From: AP-16 sp046727735
GTDB taxonomy: Bacteria > Pseudomonadota > Alphaproteobacteria > Rhizobiales > Xanthobacteraceae
DNA: 64,000 bases
Direction: 5' to 3'
NCBI GenBank assembly: GCA_046727735.1
Contig: JBKPDF010000046.1
Span: 6,695-70,694, forward strand
Part shown: in pieces, positions 20,456-29,040 of the stretch
Layout of the letters: every line of letters begins with the position of its first letter
Numbering within the stretch: the stretch's first letter is position 1
The notes under the pieces: model-generated
The model's input: only the letters and a program-made list of their open reading frames with translations
The model's database searches: none
What the model was told of the DNA's origin: nothing
Made by a program: the position numbers and the translations under genes

Positions 20456-21571
20456 ATGACCGCTTACATCGCCCGACGCATCCTGTTCATGATCCCGACG
20501 CTGTTCGGAATCATGCTGGTGTCGTTCCTCGTCGTGCAATTCGCGCCGGGCGGACCGGTCGAGCGCATGATCGCCAAGATCAGCGGCCAGGACACCGGCG
20601 CAACCTCGCGCATTTCCGGCTCCTCGAGCGGCGATTTCGCGGCGCGCAACCAGTTCCAGGGCGCCGGCGGCGCCGAGGCGATCAATTCCAAATATCGCGG
20701 CGCACAGGGGCTCGATCCCGAGTTCATCAAGAGTCTCGAGAAGCAGTTCGGCTTCGACAAGCCGGCCTACGAGCGCTTCTTTTTGATGCTGTGGAACTAC
20801 GCCCGCTTCGATTTCGGCAAGAGCTATTTCCGCGACGTTCGCGTGCTCGACCTGATCAAGGAGAAGCTTCCGGTATCGATGTCGCTCGGCATCTGGATGA
20901 CGCTGTTGACCTACCTCATCTCGATTCCGCTCGGCATCCGCAAGGCCATCCGCGAAGGGTCGAGCTTCGACGTCTGGACCTCCGGGGTGATCGTGACCGG
21001 CTACGCCATCCCCGGGTTCCTGTTCGCGATCCTGCTGATCGTGCTGTTCGCCGGCGGTTCGTTCTTCGACTTCTTTCCGCTGCGCGGGCTGACCTCGGAC
21101 AATTGGTCGAGCCTGCCCTGGTGGGGGAAGATTCTCGACTATTTCTGGCACCTGACGCTGCCGATCGTCACCATGTCGCTCGGCGCCTTCGCCACGATGA
21201 CGATGCTGACCAAGAATTCGTTCCTCGACGAGATCCGCAAGCAGTACGTGCTCACCGCCCGCTCCAAGGGCTGCAGCGAGCACCAGGTGCTCTACGGACA
21301 TGTCTTCCGCAACGCGATGCTGCTGGTCATCGCCGGATTCCCCGGCGCGTTCGTGCACGCCTTCTTCTCCGGCTCGCTGCTGATCGAGATCATCTTCTCG
21401 CTCGACGGCTTGGGTCTGCTCGGGTTCGAGAGCGTGCTCAACCGCGACTATGCCGTCGTGTTCGCGACGCTCTATATCTTCTCGCTGGTCGGCCTCGTCG
21501 TGACGCTGATTTCCGACCTGACCTATACGTGGGTCGATCCGCGGATCGACTTCGAGACGCGGGAAGTCTGA
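20456..21571 (+). CDS. yejB: Peptide ABC transporter permease, YejB-like
   Basis: A 371-residue inner-membrane permease. The N-terminus TAYIARRILFMIPTLFGIMLVSF is the usual first transmembrane helix of the DppB/OppB class; a long periplasmic insertion with FGFDKPAYERF follows, as in YejB. The cytoplasmic coupling loop shows YVLTARSKGCSEHQVLYGHVFRNA, the EAA motif of this family, followed by the last membrane segments. Spacing of 18 bases from the binding-protein gene and 1 base before yejE indicates one transcript. Confidence 0.94.
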   Translation: MTAYIARRILFMIPTLFGIMLVSFLVVQFAPGGPVERMIAKISGQDTGATSRISGSSSGDFAARNQFQGAGGAEAINSKYRGAQGLDPEFIKSLEKQFGFDKPAYERFFLMLWNYARFDFGKSYFRDVRVLDLIKEKLPVSMSLGIWMTLLTYLISIPLGIRKAIREGSSFDVWTSGVIVTGYAIPGFLFAILLIVLFAGGSFFDFFPLRGLTSDNWSSLPWWGKILDYFWHLTLPIVTMSLGAFATMTMLTKNSFLDEIRKQYVLTARSKGCSEHQVLYGHVFRNAMLLVIAGFPGAFVHAFFSGSLLIEIIFSLDGLGLLGFESVLNRDYAVVFATLYIFSLVGLVVTLISDLTYTWVDPRIDFETREV

Positions 21572-21572
21572 C

Positions 21573-22754
21573 ATGGACGCGACCGTCACCCGCAAGGTGC
21601 AGGAGACGGCCGGCGTCACCCCGCTCGGCGTGGCCGCGCCGCCGCGTCCCGGCCGGATCCGCCTTTCGCCCATCAACAAGCGGCGCTGGCGCAATTTCAA
21701 GGCCAATCGCCGGGGTTATTGGTCGCTCTGGCTGTTCGCGGCGTTGTTCTTCGTGTCCTTGTTCGCCGAGTTCATCGCCAACGACAAGCCGTTCCTCGTC
21801 AAATATGCCGGCCATTATTATTTTCCGGCGCTGTTCACCTATCCGGAGACGGCGTTCGGCGGCGAATTCGAGACCGCCGCCGACTACCGCGATCCCTACG
21901 TGCAGAAGCTCATCGTCGCGAGCGGCGGCTACATGGTGTGGCCGCCGATCCGCTATTCGTACGACACCCACAATCTCGATCTGCCGACGCCGGCGCCCTC
22001 GAAGCCGACGTGGCTGCTCACCGAGAAGGAGTGCCAGCCCGTCGTCGAACGCAAGGGCCTCAAGGGCTGCGCCGATCTTGAATGGAACTGGCTCGGCACC
22101 GACGATCAGGGCCGCGACGTGCTGGCGCGGCTGATCTACGGTTTTCGCATCTCGGTGCTGTTCGGGCTCATTCTCACGGTGATCTCCTCCGTGATCGGCG
22201 TCGCGGCGGGCGCGGTGCAGGGCTATTTCGGCGGCTGGACCGATCTTCTGTTCCAGCGCTTCATCGAGATCTGGACCTCGGTTCCTTCGCTCTATCTGCT
22301 GCTGATCGTCTCCTCGGTGCTGGTGCCGGGCTTCTTCGTGCTGCTCGGAATCCTGTTGCTGTTCTCTTGGGTGGCGCTGGTCGGGCTGGTACGCGCCGAG
22401 TTCCTGCGCGGGCGCAATTTCGAATACGTGCAGGCGGCGCGCGCGCTCGGCGTCTCCAACCCGAAGATCATGTTCCGGCATCTCTTGCCGAACGCCATGG
22501 TGGCGACCATGACTTTTCTGCCGTTCATCCTGTCCTCCTCGGTGATGACGCTCACCGCGCTCGACTTCCTCGGCTTCGGGCTGCCGCCGGGGTCGCCCTC
22601 GCTCGGCGAGCTGCTGTCCCAGGGCAAGGCCAACGTGCAGGCGCCGTGGCTCGGGCTCACCGGCTTCTTCACGGTCGCGACCATGCTCTCACTCCTGATC
22701 TTCATCGGCGAGGCGGTGCGCGACGCGTTCGACCCGCGCAAGGCATTCGCATAA
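21573..22754 (+). CDS. yejE: Peptide ABC transporter permease, YejE-like
   Basis: A 393-residue DppC/OppC-class permease partnering YejB. A cytoplasmic N-terminus (INKRRWRNFKANRRGYWSL) leads into the first helix; the large insertion including WNWLGTDDQGRDVLARLIYGFR is typical of the class. The EAA coupling loop is YVQAARALGVSNPKIMFRHLLPNA. The gene ends at 22754; instead of the expected immediately following ATP-binding gene there is a two-gene toxin-antitoxin insertion before yejF. Confidence 0.94.
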   Translation: MDATVTRKVQETAGVTPLGVAAPPRPGRIRLSPINKRRWRNFKANRRGYWSLWLFAALFFVSLFAEFIANDKPFLVKYAGHYYFPALFTYPETAFGGEFETAADYRDPYVQKLIVASGGYMVWPPIRYSYDTHNLDLPTPAPSKPTWLLTEKECQPVVERKGLKGCADLEWNWLGTDDQGRDVLARLIYGFRISVLFGLILTVISSVIGVAAGAVQGYFGGWTDLLFQRFIEIWTSVPSLYLLLIVSSVLVPGFFVLLGILLLFSWVALVGLVRAEFLRGRNFEYVQAARALGVSNPKIMFRHLLPNAMVATMTFLPFILSSSVMTLTALDFLGFGLPPGSPSLGELLSQGKANVQAPWLGLTGFFTVATMLSLLIFIGEAVRDAFDPRKAFA

Positions 22755-22796
22755 GGATGTGTTACCATAGCGGCGTAAAATTGAGACGAGTGTGTC

Positions 22797-23024
22797 ATGA
22801 ACAAAGTCGTCCGAGAGAACTATCCGGCTTCGAGGCTTCCTGAGGACCTCCGCGAAGGCATTGACCCTGCCAGCCGAGTGACCGTGACGGTGACGGAAAA
22901 TGAAAAATCTCCGCACAAGGTAATGAGTCTTGAAGAGATTTTTGCCTCGCGAAGGCCTCCCTATCGTTCAAAAGAGGAGATCGATGCCGAAATCAGGCGA
23001 CTAAGAGACGAGTGGGATGATTGA
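22797..23024 (+). CDS. Probable antitoxin of a PIN-type toxin-antitoxin pair
   Basis: A 75-residue acidic, hydrophilic protein with no membrane segment, starting 42 bases after yejE. The C-terminal half (SLEEIFASRRPPYRSKEEID, then LRDEWDD) looks like the disordered toxin-binding tail of small antitoxins, and the gene overlaps the PIN gene by 8 bases. I do not recognise a specific DNA-binding fold in the N-terminus. Base composition is visibly less GC-rich than the flanking yej genes, which points to separate acquisition. Function is inferred from size and partner. Confidence 0.65.
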   Translation: MNKVVRENYPASRLPEDLREGIDPASRVTVTVTENEKSPHKVMSLEEIFASRRPPYRSKEEIDAEIRRLRDEWDD

Positions 23025-23490
23025 GTCTAGTCGCATCTATATCGATGCGAATCCATTCATCTACGCAATCGAAGGCGATAAGGCCCTGGCACGGGCGATG
23101 ATGGATTTGTTTTCTTTGTTGCGGCAAAGATCTGGCGTGGGCGTTACGAGCGAGTTGACGCTCGCTGAAGTCTTGGCAAAAGCGAAGCCGCCAGCGCGTC
23201 ATCGGAGCTACTTGAGCCTAGTTCTGTGGAGCAAGATCTTCGATTTACAACCAGTTACGCGCGACATACTCATCGATACCGCAAAGTACCGGCGAGCTAA
23301 TTTAGTCCAGCATGCTGACGGTCGCGAAATAATGCCACGGCTTCCGGATGCGATCCACATAGTCACCGCAATTCGAAGTCGGTGTTCGACGCTTCTTTCT
23401 GCAGATAGGAGGCTCAAGCTGCCCAGAGGAATGTCATTGATTGAAGCAAATTTGCCCGGAATCTCTGGGCTGATCGAACGGCTGTCATGA
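23017..23490 (+). CDS. PIN-domain ribonuclease toxin (VapC-like)
   Basis: A 157-residue PIN-domain protein. The expected acidic active-site positions are visible: Asp10 in IYIDANPF, Glu46 or Glu51 in SELTLAEVL, Asp111 in LPDAIHIVTA and Asp130 in LSADRRL. Such proteins are Mg2+-dependent endoribonucleases held inactive by a partner, here the overlapping upstream 75-residue product. The last four bases (ATGA, 23487-23490) overlap the yejF start, so toxin translation could be coupled to the transporter ATPase. Low GC relative to neighbours suggests transfer into the yej operon. Confidence 0.82.
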   Translation: MIESSRIYIDANPFIYAIEGDKALARAMMDLFSLLRQRSGVGVTSELTLAEVLAKAKPPARHRSYLSLVLWSKIFDLQPVTRDILIDTAKYRRANLVQHADGREIMPRLPDAIHIVTAIRSRCSTLLSADRRLKLPRGMSLIEANLPGISGLIERLS

Positions 23491-25115
23491 GCGCGGATCC
23501 TCTCCTTTCCATTCACGAGCTCTCGGTCGCGTTCCGTCAGGGCGAGCGCGAGCTGCTCGCGGTCGACCGCGTCTCCTTCGACATCAGGCCGCGCGAGACC
23601 GTGGCGCTGGTCGGCGAGTCCGGTTCCGGCAAATCGGTGACCGCCCTTTCGATCCTCAAGCTGCTGCCGGGCTCGGCGCGGCATCCCTCGGGATCGATCC
23701 GCTTCAAGGGCCGCGAGCTGATGGGTCTTCCCGAGCGCGACATCCGGCACGTGCGCGGCAACGACATCACCATCGTTTTCCAGGAGCCGATGACCTCGCT
23801 CAACCCGCTGCACACCGTCGAACGCCAGATCGGCGAAGTGCTGGAGCTGCACGGCGGGGTGACTGGGCCGGCGGCACGCGCGCGCGTGATCGAACTGTTG
23901 GCCCAGGTCGGCATCCCCGACCCGCAATCGCGGCTCGCAAGCTATCCCCACCAGCTCTCCGGCGGGCAGCGCCAGCGCGTGATGATCGCGCTCGCGCTCG
24001 CCAACGAGCCGGACCTGTTCATCGCCGACGAGCCCACGACCGCGCTCGATGTGACCGTGCAGGCGCAGATCATCAAGTTGATCAAGGATCTACAGGCGCG
24101 GCTCGGCATGGCGGTGCTGTTCATCACCCACGATCTCGGCATCGTGCGCAAGATTGCGGAACGCGTCTGCGTGATGCGCCAGGGCCGCATCGTGGAGCAG
24201 GGCTCCGTCGCCGAGGTTTTCGCGAATCCGCAGCATCCGTATACGCGTGAGCTGATCGCGGCGGAGCCGAAGCCCGATCCCGCTCCGCTGCAGCCGACCG
24301 CACCCTCGGTCATCCGTACCGACGACCTGAAAGTGTGGTTCCCGGTCCGGCGCGGGTTCCTGCGCCGCACCGTCGGTCACATCAAGGCGGTCGACGGCGT
24401 GACGATCGACGTGCGCAAGGGCGAGACCCTCGGCGTCGTCGGCGAATCCGGCTCCGGAAAGACGACGCTGGGGCTCGCGATCCTGCGTCTGATCTCGTCC
24501 CAGGGTCCGATCGTGTTCATGGGCAAGCCGCTGCAGGGCCTGAAATTCAAAGCCATGCTGCCGTTCCGGCGCGACATGCAGATCGTGTTTCAGGATCCCT
24601 ACGGCTCGCTCTCGCCGCGCATGTCGCTCTCCGACATCATCGAGGAAGGCCTGTGGGTGCATCATCCCGGCATGCCGAAGCCGGAGCGCGAGCAACGGGT
24701 GATGCGGGCCCTCGCCGAAGTCGGGCTCGATCCGGAAACCCGGTTCCGCCATCCGCACGAGTTCTCCGGCGGACAGAGGCAGCGCATTGCGGTCGCCCGC
24801 ACGCTCGTGCTCGAGCCGACCTTCATCGTGCTCGACGAGCCGACCAGCGCCCTCGACATGCTGATTCAGGCGCAGATCGTCGATCTGCTGCGCGACCTGC
24901 AGAAGCGCCGCGATCTCACGTATCTGTTCATCTCGCACGACTTGCGCGTCGTCGCGGCGCTCGCAAGCCGCGTCGTCGTGATGCGCCACGGCAAGGTGGT
25001 GGAGGAGGGCCCGGCCGCGGAGCTGTTCGCGCGGCCGAAGACCGACTATACCCGCGCGCTGTTTGCGGCCGCGTTCGACCTCGAGACCGCCGGCGAAGGC
25101 GTGGTCGCGCAATAG
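23487..25115 (+). CDS. yejF: Peptide ABC transporter, fused duplicate ATP-binding subunit (YejF-like)
   Basis: A 542-residue protein with two ABC ATPase domains in tandem, energising the YejBE channel. Domain 1 has Walker A GESGSGKS, signature LSGGQRQRV and Walker B LFIADEPTTALD; domain 2 (from about residue 275) has GESGSGKTT, FSGGQRQRI and FIVLDEPTSALD. Each domain ends with the C-terminal extension typical of oligopeptide ATPases (HPYTRELIAAEP). The ATG at 23487 overlaps the PIN-toxin stop codon, an abnormal neighbour for this gene. Confidence 0.95.
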   Translation: MSADPLLSIHELSVAFRQGERELLAVDRVSFDIRPRETVALVGESGSGKSVTALSILKLLPGSARHPSGSIRFKGRELMGLPERDIRHVRGNDITIVFQEPMTSLNPLHTVERQIGEVLELHGGVTGPAARARVIELLAQVGIPDPQSRLASYPHQLSGGQRQRVMIALALANEPDLFIADEPTTALDVTVQAQIIKLIKDLQARLGMAVLFITHDLGIVRKIAERVCVMRQGRIVEQGSVAEVFANPQHPYTRELIAAEPKPDPAPLQPTAPSVIRTDDLKVWFPVRRGFLRRTVGHIKAVDGVTIDVRKGETLGVVGESGSGKTTLGLAILRLISSQGPIVFMGKPLQGLKFKAMLPFRRDMQIVFQDPYGSLSPRMSLSDIIEEGLWVHHPGMPKPEREQRVMRALAEVGLDPETRFRHPHEFSGGQRQRIAVARTLVLEPTFIVLDEPTSALDMLIQAQIVDLLRDLQKRRDLTYLFISHDLRVVAALASRVVVMRHGKVVEEGPAAELFARPKTDYTRALFAAAFDLETAGEGVVAQ

Positions 25116-25135
25116 AAAAGTCGATCCGGACCGGC

Positions 25136-26089
25136 ATGGCGGCGATCCTGCTGGCGATGAGCGAAGCCGGATGGAATCCGGCGGAATGGCAGGCGCGGCT
25201 GTCGGCACTCGCGCCGCGTCGCGACGTGAGGATTTGGCCCGATCGGGTGGGCGATCCGGCCGATATCGCCTATGCGTGCGTGTGGAAGCCGAGGCCCGGG
25301 CTGCTCGCCGAGTTCTCGAATCTCAGAGCGATCTTTTCGCTCGGCGCCGGCGTCGATCATTTGATGGACGATCCGACTCTGCCCGCCGTGCCCATCGTGC
25401 GCATCGTCGACCGCGACCTTACCGCGCGCATGACCGAATACGTGGTCCTCCACGTGCTGCTGCATCACCGCCGGTTGCGGCTTTATCGAGCCCAGCAACG
25501 CGAAAGAACCTGGTACGAGCACGCGCAACCGGCCGCGAGCGAAGTCGCCGTCGGGATCCTCGGACTAGGCGCGCTCGGGCGCGCCGCCGCCGAGATGCTG
25601 GCCCGCATCGGTTTCCGGATCGCGGGGTTCAGCCGGAGCGGAAAGTCGCTGCCCGGAATCGAGCTGTTCCACGGCGAGGCGCAGCTCGATGCGTTTCTCG
25701 CCCGCACCGAGATCCTGGTGTGCTTGTTGCCGCACACGGCGTCGACCGCGGGAATGCTGAATCTGAATTTGTTCCGCAAGCTCGAACGGGGCGGCGCGCT
25801 CGGTGGCGCCTATTTGATCAATGCCGGGCGGGGCAAGCTGCAGGTCGACGCGGATATCCTCGCGGCGCTCGAAGACGGCACGCTCGCGGGCGCGAGCCTC
25901 GACGTGTTTCCGACCGAGCCGCTGCCGCGCGAAAGCCCGCTGTGGGCGCATCCGAACGTGATCATCACGCCGCACAATGCCGCCGTGTCCGACCCGCGCG
26001 CGCTCGCCCCGAACATCCTCACGCAGATCGATCGCTCCGAGCGCGGCTTGCCGCTGCAGCACGTGGTCGATCGCACCGCCGGATATTGA
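25136..26089 (+). CDS. 2-hydroxyacid dehydrogenase, glyoxylate/hydroxypyruvate reductase A-like
   Basis: A 317-residue D-isomer-specific 2-hydroxyacid dehydrogenase reducing glyoxylate or hydroxypyruvate with NAD(P)H. The cofactor fold is GILGLGALGRAAAEML near residue 140; the catalytic arginine region is LINAGRGKLQVD, followed by LDVFPTEPLP and the catalytic-His segment HPNVIITPHNAA. N-terminal SLGAGVDHL is also typical of the GhrA branch. It begins 21 bases after yejF and may be the last gene of that transcript, though no functional link is evident. Confidence 0.88.
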   Translation: MAAILLAMSEAGWNPAEWQARLSALAPRRDVRIWPDRVGDPADIAYACVWKPRPGLLAEFSNLRAIFSLGAGVDHLMDDPTLPAVPIVRIVDRDLTARMTEYVVLHVLLHHRRLRLYRAQQRERTWYEHAQPAASEVAVGILGLGALGRAAAEMLARIGFRIAGFSRSGKSLPGIELFHGEAQLDAFLARTEILVCLLPHTASTAGMLNLNLFRKLERGGALGGAYLINAGRGKLQVDADILAALEDGTLAGASLDVFPTEPLPRESPLWAHPNVIITPHNAAVSDPRALAPNILTQIDRSERGLPLQHVVDRTAGY

Positions 26090-26273
26090 ATGACGGAACC
26101 GACGCAAATGAACCTCGTCCGGCGCTGAAGAGCGCGGCACAATGAATGGAAGCGGGGATAGTCCTCGAACGAGATGATCCTGTTTCCGTCCGCCTACAAT
26201 TCGGGGAAGCTGATCTATCCGTATACCGGCGCGAAGTGATGCGCGACGGCGATTTCGCGGTCGGCAACGCCGC
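26090..26273. other. Gene-poor gap, no feature recognised
   Basis: The 184 bases between the convergent dehydrogenase and livF genes hold only very short open frames, including one reading MILFPSAYNSGKLIYPYTGAK at 26174-26239 that looks peptide-like but matches nothing I recognise. A decayed gene end is possible. No hairpin with a T-run was seen. Confidence 0.4.
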
Positions 26274-26969
26274 CTAAACTTCCAGCCATTCTTTGCGCAC
26301 CGCCTCGTTCGCCATCAGGTCGGCGGGCGTGCCTTCGAACACGATGCGGCCGTGGCCCATCACGTAGAGCCGGTGCGAAATATGCAAGGCGATCGTCAGC
26401 TTCTGCTCGACCAGTAGAATCGAGATGTTGCGCTCGGCGATGCTGCGCAGCAGCTCGCCGACGCGCCCGACCATTTGCGGCGACAAGCCTTCGGTCGGCT
26501 CGTCGACCATGATGAGATCCGGGCATCCCATCATGGTGCGGCAGATCGTCAGCATCTGTTGCTCGCCGCCGGACAGGACGCCGGCCATGGTCGACGCGCG
26601 CTCCTTGAGCCGCGGAAATACCCGATAGGTGTCCTCGTAGCGCCAGCGCGGTGTCTTGTTCGCAATCTTTACCCCGAGCAGCAGATTCTGCTCGACGGTG
26701 AGGGTCGGAAAGATCGAACGATCCTCGGGCACGTAGCCGAGCCCGCGATGCGCGATCTCGTAGGGCTTCAATCCCGCGATCGGCTGGCCTTTGAAGACGA
26801 TCGAGCCTTGCGGCGGTACGTCGCCCATGATGGCCTTCAACGTGGTGGAGCGGCCGACGCCGTTGCGTCCGAGGATGCTCACGATCTCGCCGGACCCGAC
26901 CGAGAGATGCACACCCTGAAGGATGTGGCTCTTTCCGTAATAGGCGTGGAGATTCTCGACTTCGAGCAT
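26274..26969 (-). CDS. livF: Branched-chain amino acid type ABC transporter ATPase (LivF), Walker A Lys replaced by Arg
   Basis: A 231-residue ABC ATPase of the LivF class. Signature LSGGEQQM, Walker B DLIMVDEPTEGLSP and the H-loop-equivalent LLVEQKLTIAL are normal. The Walker A reads GRNGVGRSTT, with codon CGC giving Arg40 where the invariant phosphate-binding lysine belongs; this is a plain substitution, not a frame error. Such a change usually cripples ATP hydrolysis in this superfamily, so function is doubtful. The start overlaps the LivG stop in TGATG, as expected of the last gene of livHMGF. Confidence 0.92.
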   Translation of the reverse strand: MLEVENLHAYYGKSHILQGVHLSVGSGEIVSILGRNGVGRSTTLKAIMGDVPPQGSIVFKGQPIAGLKPYEIAHRGLGYVPEDRSIFPTLTVEQNLLLGVKIANKTPRWRYEDTYRVFPRLKERASTMAGVLSGGEQQMLTICRTMMGCPDLIMVDEPTEGLSPQMVGRVGELLRSIAERNISILLVEQKLTIALHISHRLYVMGHGRIVFEGTPADLMANEAVRKEWLEV

Positions 26970-27721
26970 CAGGCGGCCCCCACCGTGCCGAGATAAGCCT
27001 GCTGCACCGCGCGGTCCGCCTTGATCTTCGCAGGCTCATCGCAGGCGATGATCTGCCCGTACACCAGCACCGAGATGCGGTCGGCGAGATCGAATACGAC
27101 GCCCATATCGTGCTCGATCATCACCAGCGTCCTGCCGGCCGTGACCTTGCGGATCAACGCGACTGCGTTCTCGGTCTCGGCGTGGCTCATTCCGGCAGTC
27201 GGTTCGTCGAGCAGAATGACCTCGGCACCGCCGGCGATCGTGATGCCGATCTCGAGCGCGCGTTGCTCCGCATAGGTGAGCACGCCCGCCTGGATCCGCC
27301 GCCGATCCGCGAGGTGGATCTCTTCGAGGGTCTGCTCGGTGCGCCGCTTCACGTCCGGCAACGCGTTGATTCCGTTCCAGAACGAGTAGCGGTAGCCGAG
27401 CGACCACAGCACGGCGCAGCGGATGTTTTCGAGCACGCTCAGGCGCGGAAAGATGTTCGTCACCTGAAAGCTGCGCGACAGGCCGCGCCGATTGATCTCG
27501 AACGGCCGCAGCCCGCTAACGTCCTCACCCTTGAAGCGAATCGTGCCCGCGGTCGGCGCCAGGCGTCCGCTGATCAGATTGAACAGCGTCGACTTGCCGG
27601 CTCCATTCGGGCCGATCATGGCGTGGCGCTCGCCGAGCGGAACCGTGAGGCTCACGCCCCGGATGATCTCGGTCGGACCGAAATTCTTGCGCAGATCGTT
27701 GAGCTCGATGCCGGGATTCAT
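26969..27721 (-). CDS. livG: Branched-chain amino acid type ABC transporter ATPase (LivG)
   Basis: A 250-residue ABC ATPase partnering LivF. It has Walker A GPNGAGKST, the LivG-type signature LTYAEQRALEIG, Walker B VILLDEPTAGMS and H-loop MIEHDMGVVF, so unlike LivF it appears catalytically complete. The start ATG overlaps the LivM stop (ATGA at 27718-27721). Related cassettes transport branched-chain amino acids, amides, urea or aromatic acids, so the ligand is open. Confidence 0.94.
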   Translation of the reverse strand: MNPGIELNDLRKNFGPTEIIRGVSLTVPLGERHAMIGPNGAGKSTLFNLISGRLAPTAGTIRFKGEDVSGLRPFEINRRGLSRSFQVTNIFPRLSVLENIRCAVLWSLGYRYSFWNGINALPDVKRRTEQTLEEIHLADRRRIQAGVLTYAEQRALEIGITIAGGAEVILLDEPTAGMSHAETENAVALIRKVTAGRTLVMIEHDMGVVFDLADRISVLVYGQIIACDEPAKIKADRAVQQAYLGTVGAA

Positions 27722-29040
27722 GCGTCGCTCCGGCGTGTTCGCTGGATTTCAACATGGGCGCGCTGCCATGCATCGGATATGAGCGGCGAAGCGAGGCGCA
27801 CGAGGTAGAGGCCGCCGAAGAACAATACGGCAGCGGCGAGCCACGGCACGGCGCTCGCGGCATCGAGCGGCACCGAGAGGAAGCTCATGCGGCTGCCTTC
27901 CGACGCCTTCACCATCAGCCGGAACGTCATCTCGATCATGAGGATGAGGCCGAGGATCGCCGCTAGCCCCGGGATCGCCGCCACCAGATAAGCCGGAACC
28001 AGCCGGCCGAACAGCGTGCGGTAGCCGCCGGCGTGCCACAGCGGCTCGTGCATCATCAGAAGCCCGGCGATGCCGCCGGGCGCGAACATCACGGTCGCGA
28101 TGAACAGCAGCCCGAAATACAGCTGCCAGATCTCCGTCACGTCGCTCAGCATCACCTGCAGATAGGTGACCAGCACCGCGCCGATCACCGGCCCGATGAA
28201 ATTGCCGATGCCGCCGATATAGGCGGCGAGCAGGACGGTTCCGGATTGCGCGGCGCCCACCGTCGCGGAATTCACCAGCTCGAAATTGATCGCCGCGAGT
28301 CCGCCGGCGATCCCGGCGAACAGCCCCGCCAGGCTGAAGGCGATGAAACGCACGACGTAAGGATTGTAGCCGACGAATTGCGCGCGCTCGGGGTTGTCGC
28401 GCACCGCGTTGCACATGCGCCCAAACGGGGTCCGGGTCAGTGCGTACATCGCGATCATGGCAATCAGGCACCAGGCGGCGATCAGATAGTAGACCTGCAG
28501 CTGAGGTCCGAAGCTCAGGTCGAAGACTCGGAACAGCTTGGTGCGGTTGGTGCTCACGCCTTCCTCGCCGCCGAAAAAGCTGCGCAGGATGAGCGAACTC
28601 GAGGCCACGAGCTCGCCGAGGCCGAGCGAGATCATGGCGAACACCGTGCCGCCGCGCCGGGTCGTGACCGAGCCGAAAATGATGCCGAACAGCAGCCCGG
28701 AAACCCCGCCGACCAGGGGAACGAGGACCACCGGGATCGGCAGCGCGTCGCGCGCGAAGGTATTCATCGCATGGACGGCCAGGAACCCGCCGAGTCCGTA
28801 TAACACCGCATGGCCGAACGACAACAGCCCGGTCTCGCCGAGCAGCATGTTGTAGGACAGCGCGAACACGATCATGATGCCCATCAGGCTCATCATGGTG
28901 TGCGCCGTGCCGGAGACGAAAATCTTCGGCAACACGGCGAACACCACCGCGAGCAACAGCCACGGCCCGTAGCGCCATACTCTGCCGACCCAGTCGGCCG
29001 AGCGACGGTCGGCTACGGCGATTTTCGCGGTTTCGGTCAT
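27718..29040 (-). CDS. livM: Branched-chain amino acid type ABC transporter permease (LivM)
   Basis: A 440-residue permease. Homology starts at MTETAKIAVADRR, whose ATG complement is at 29038-29040; the open frame running further upstream is a shadow of livH. The core has NMLLGETGLLSFGHAVLYGLGG, AMISLGLGEL and the coupling segment TPFGRMCNAVRDNPERAQFVGYNP. Compared with a usual LivM of about 320-350 residues it has an extra C-terminal membrane region of roughly 90 residues. Its start overlaps the livH stop by 4 bases. Confidence 0.93.
   Translation of the reverse strand: MTETAKIAVADRRSADWVGRVWRYGPWLLLAVVFAVLPKIFVSGTAHTMMSLMGIMIVFALSYNMLLGETGLLSFGHAVLYGLGGFLAVHAMNTFARDALPIPVVLVPLVGGVSGLLFGIIFGSVTTRRGGTVFAMISLGLGELVASSSLILRSFFGGEEGVSTNRTKLFRVFDLSFGPQLQVYYLIAAWCLIAMIAMYALTRTPFGRMCNAVRDNPERAQFVGYNPYVVRFIAFSLAGLFAGIAGGLAAINFELVNSATVGAAQSGTVLLAAYIGGIGNFIGPVIGAVLVTYLQVMLSDVTEIWQLYFGLLFIATVMFAPGGIAGLLMMHEPLWHAGGYRTLFGRLVPAYLVAAIPGLAAILGLILMIEMTFRLMVKASEGSRMSFLSVPLDAASAVPWLAAAVLFFGGLYLVRLASPLISDAWQRAHVEIQRTRRSDA

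Noticed and set aside
19874..21706. 610-codon minus-strand frame opposite yejA2/yejB
   Set aside because: Composition (Arg/Glu/His-rich, no domain) is that of an antisense shadow in GC-rich DNA.
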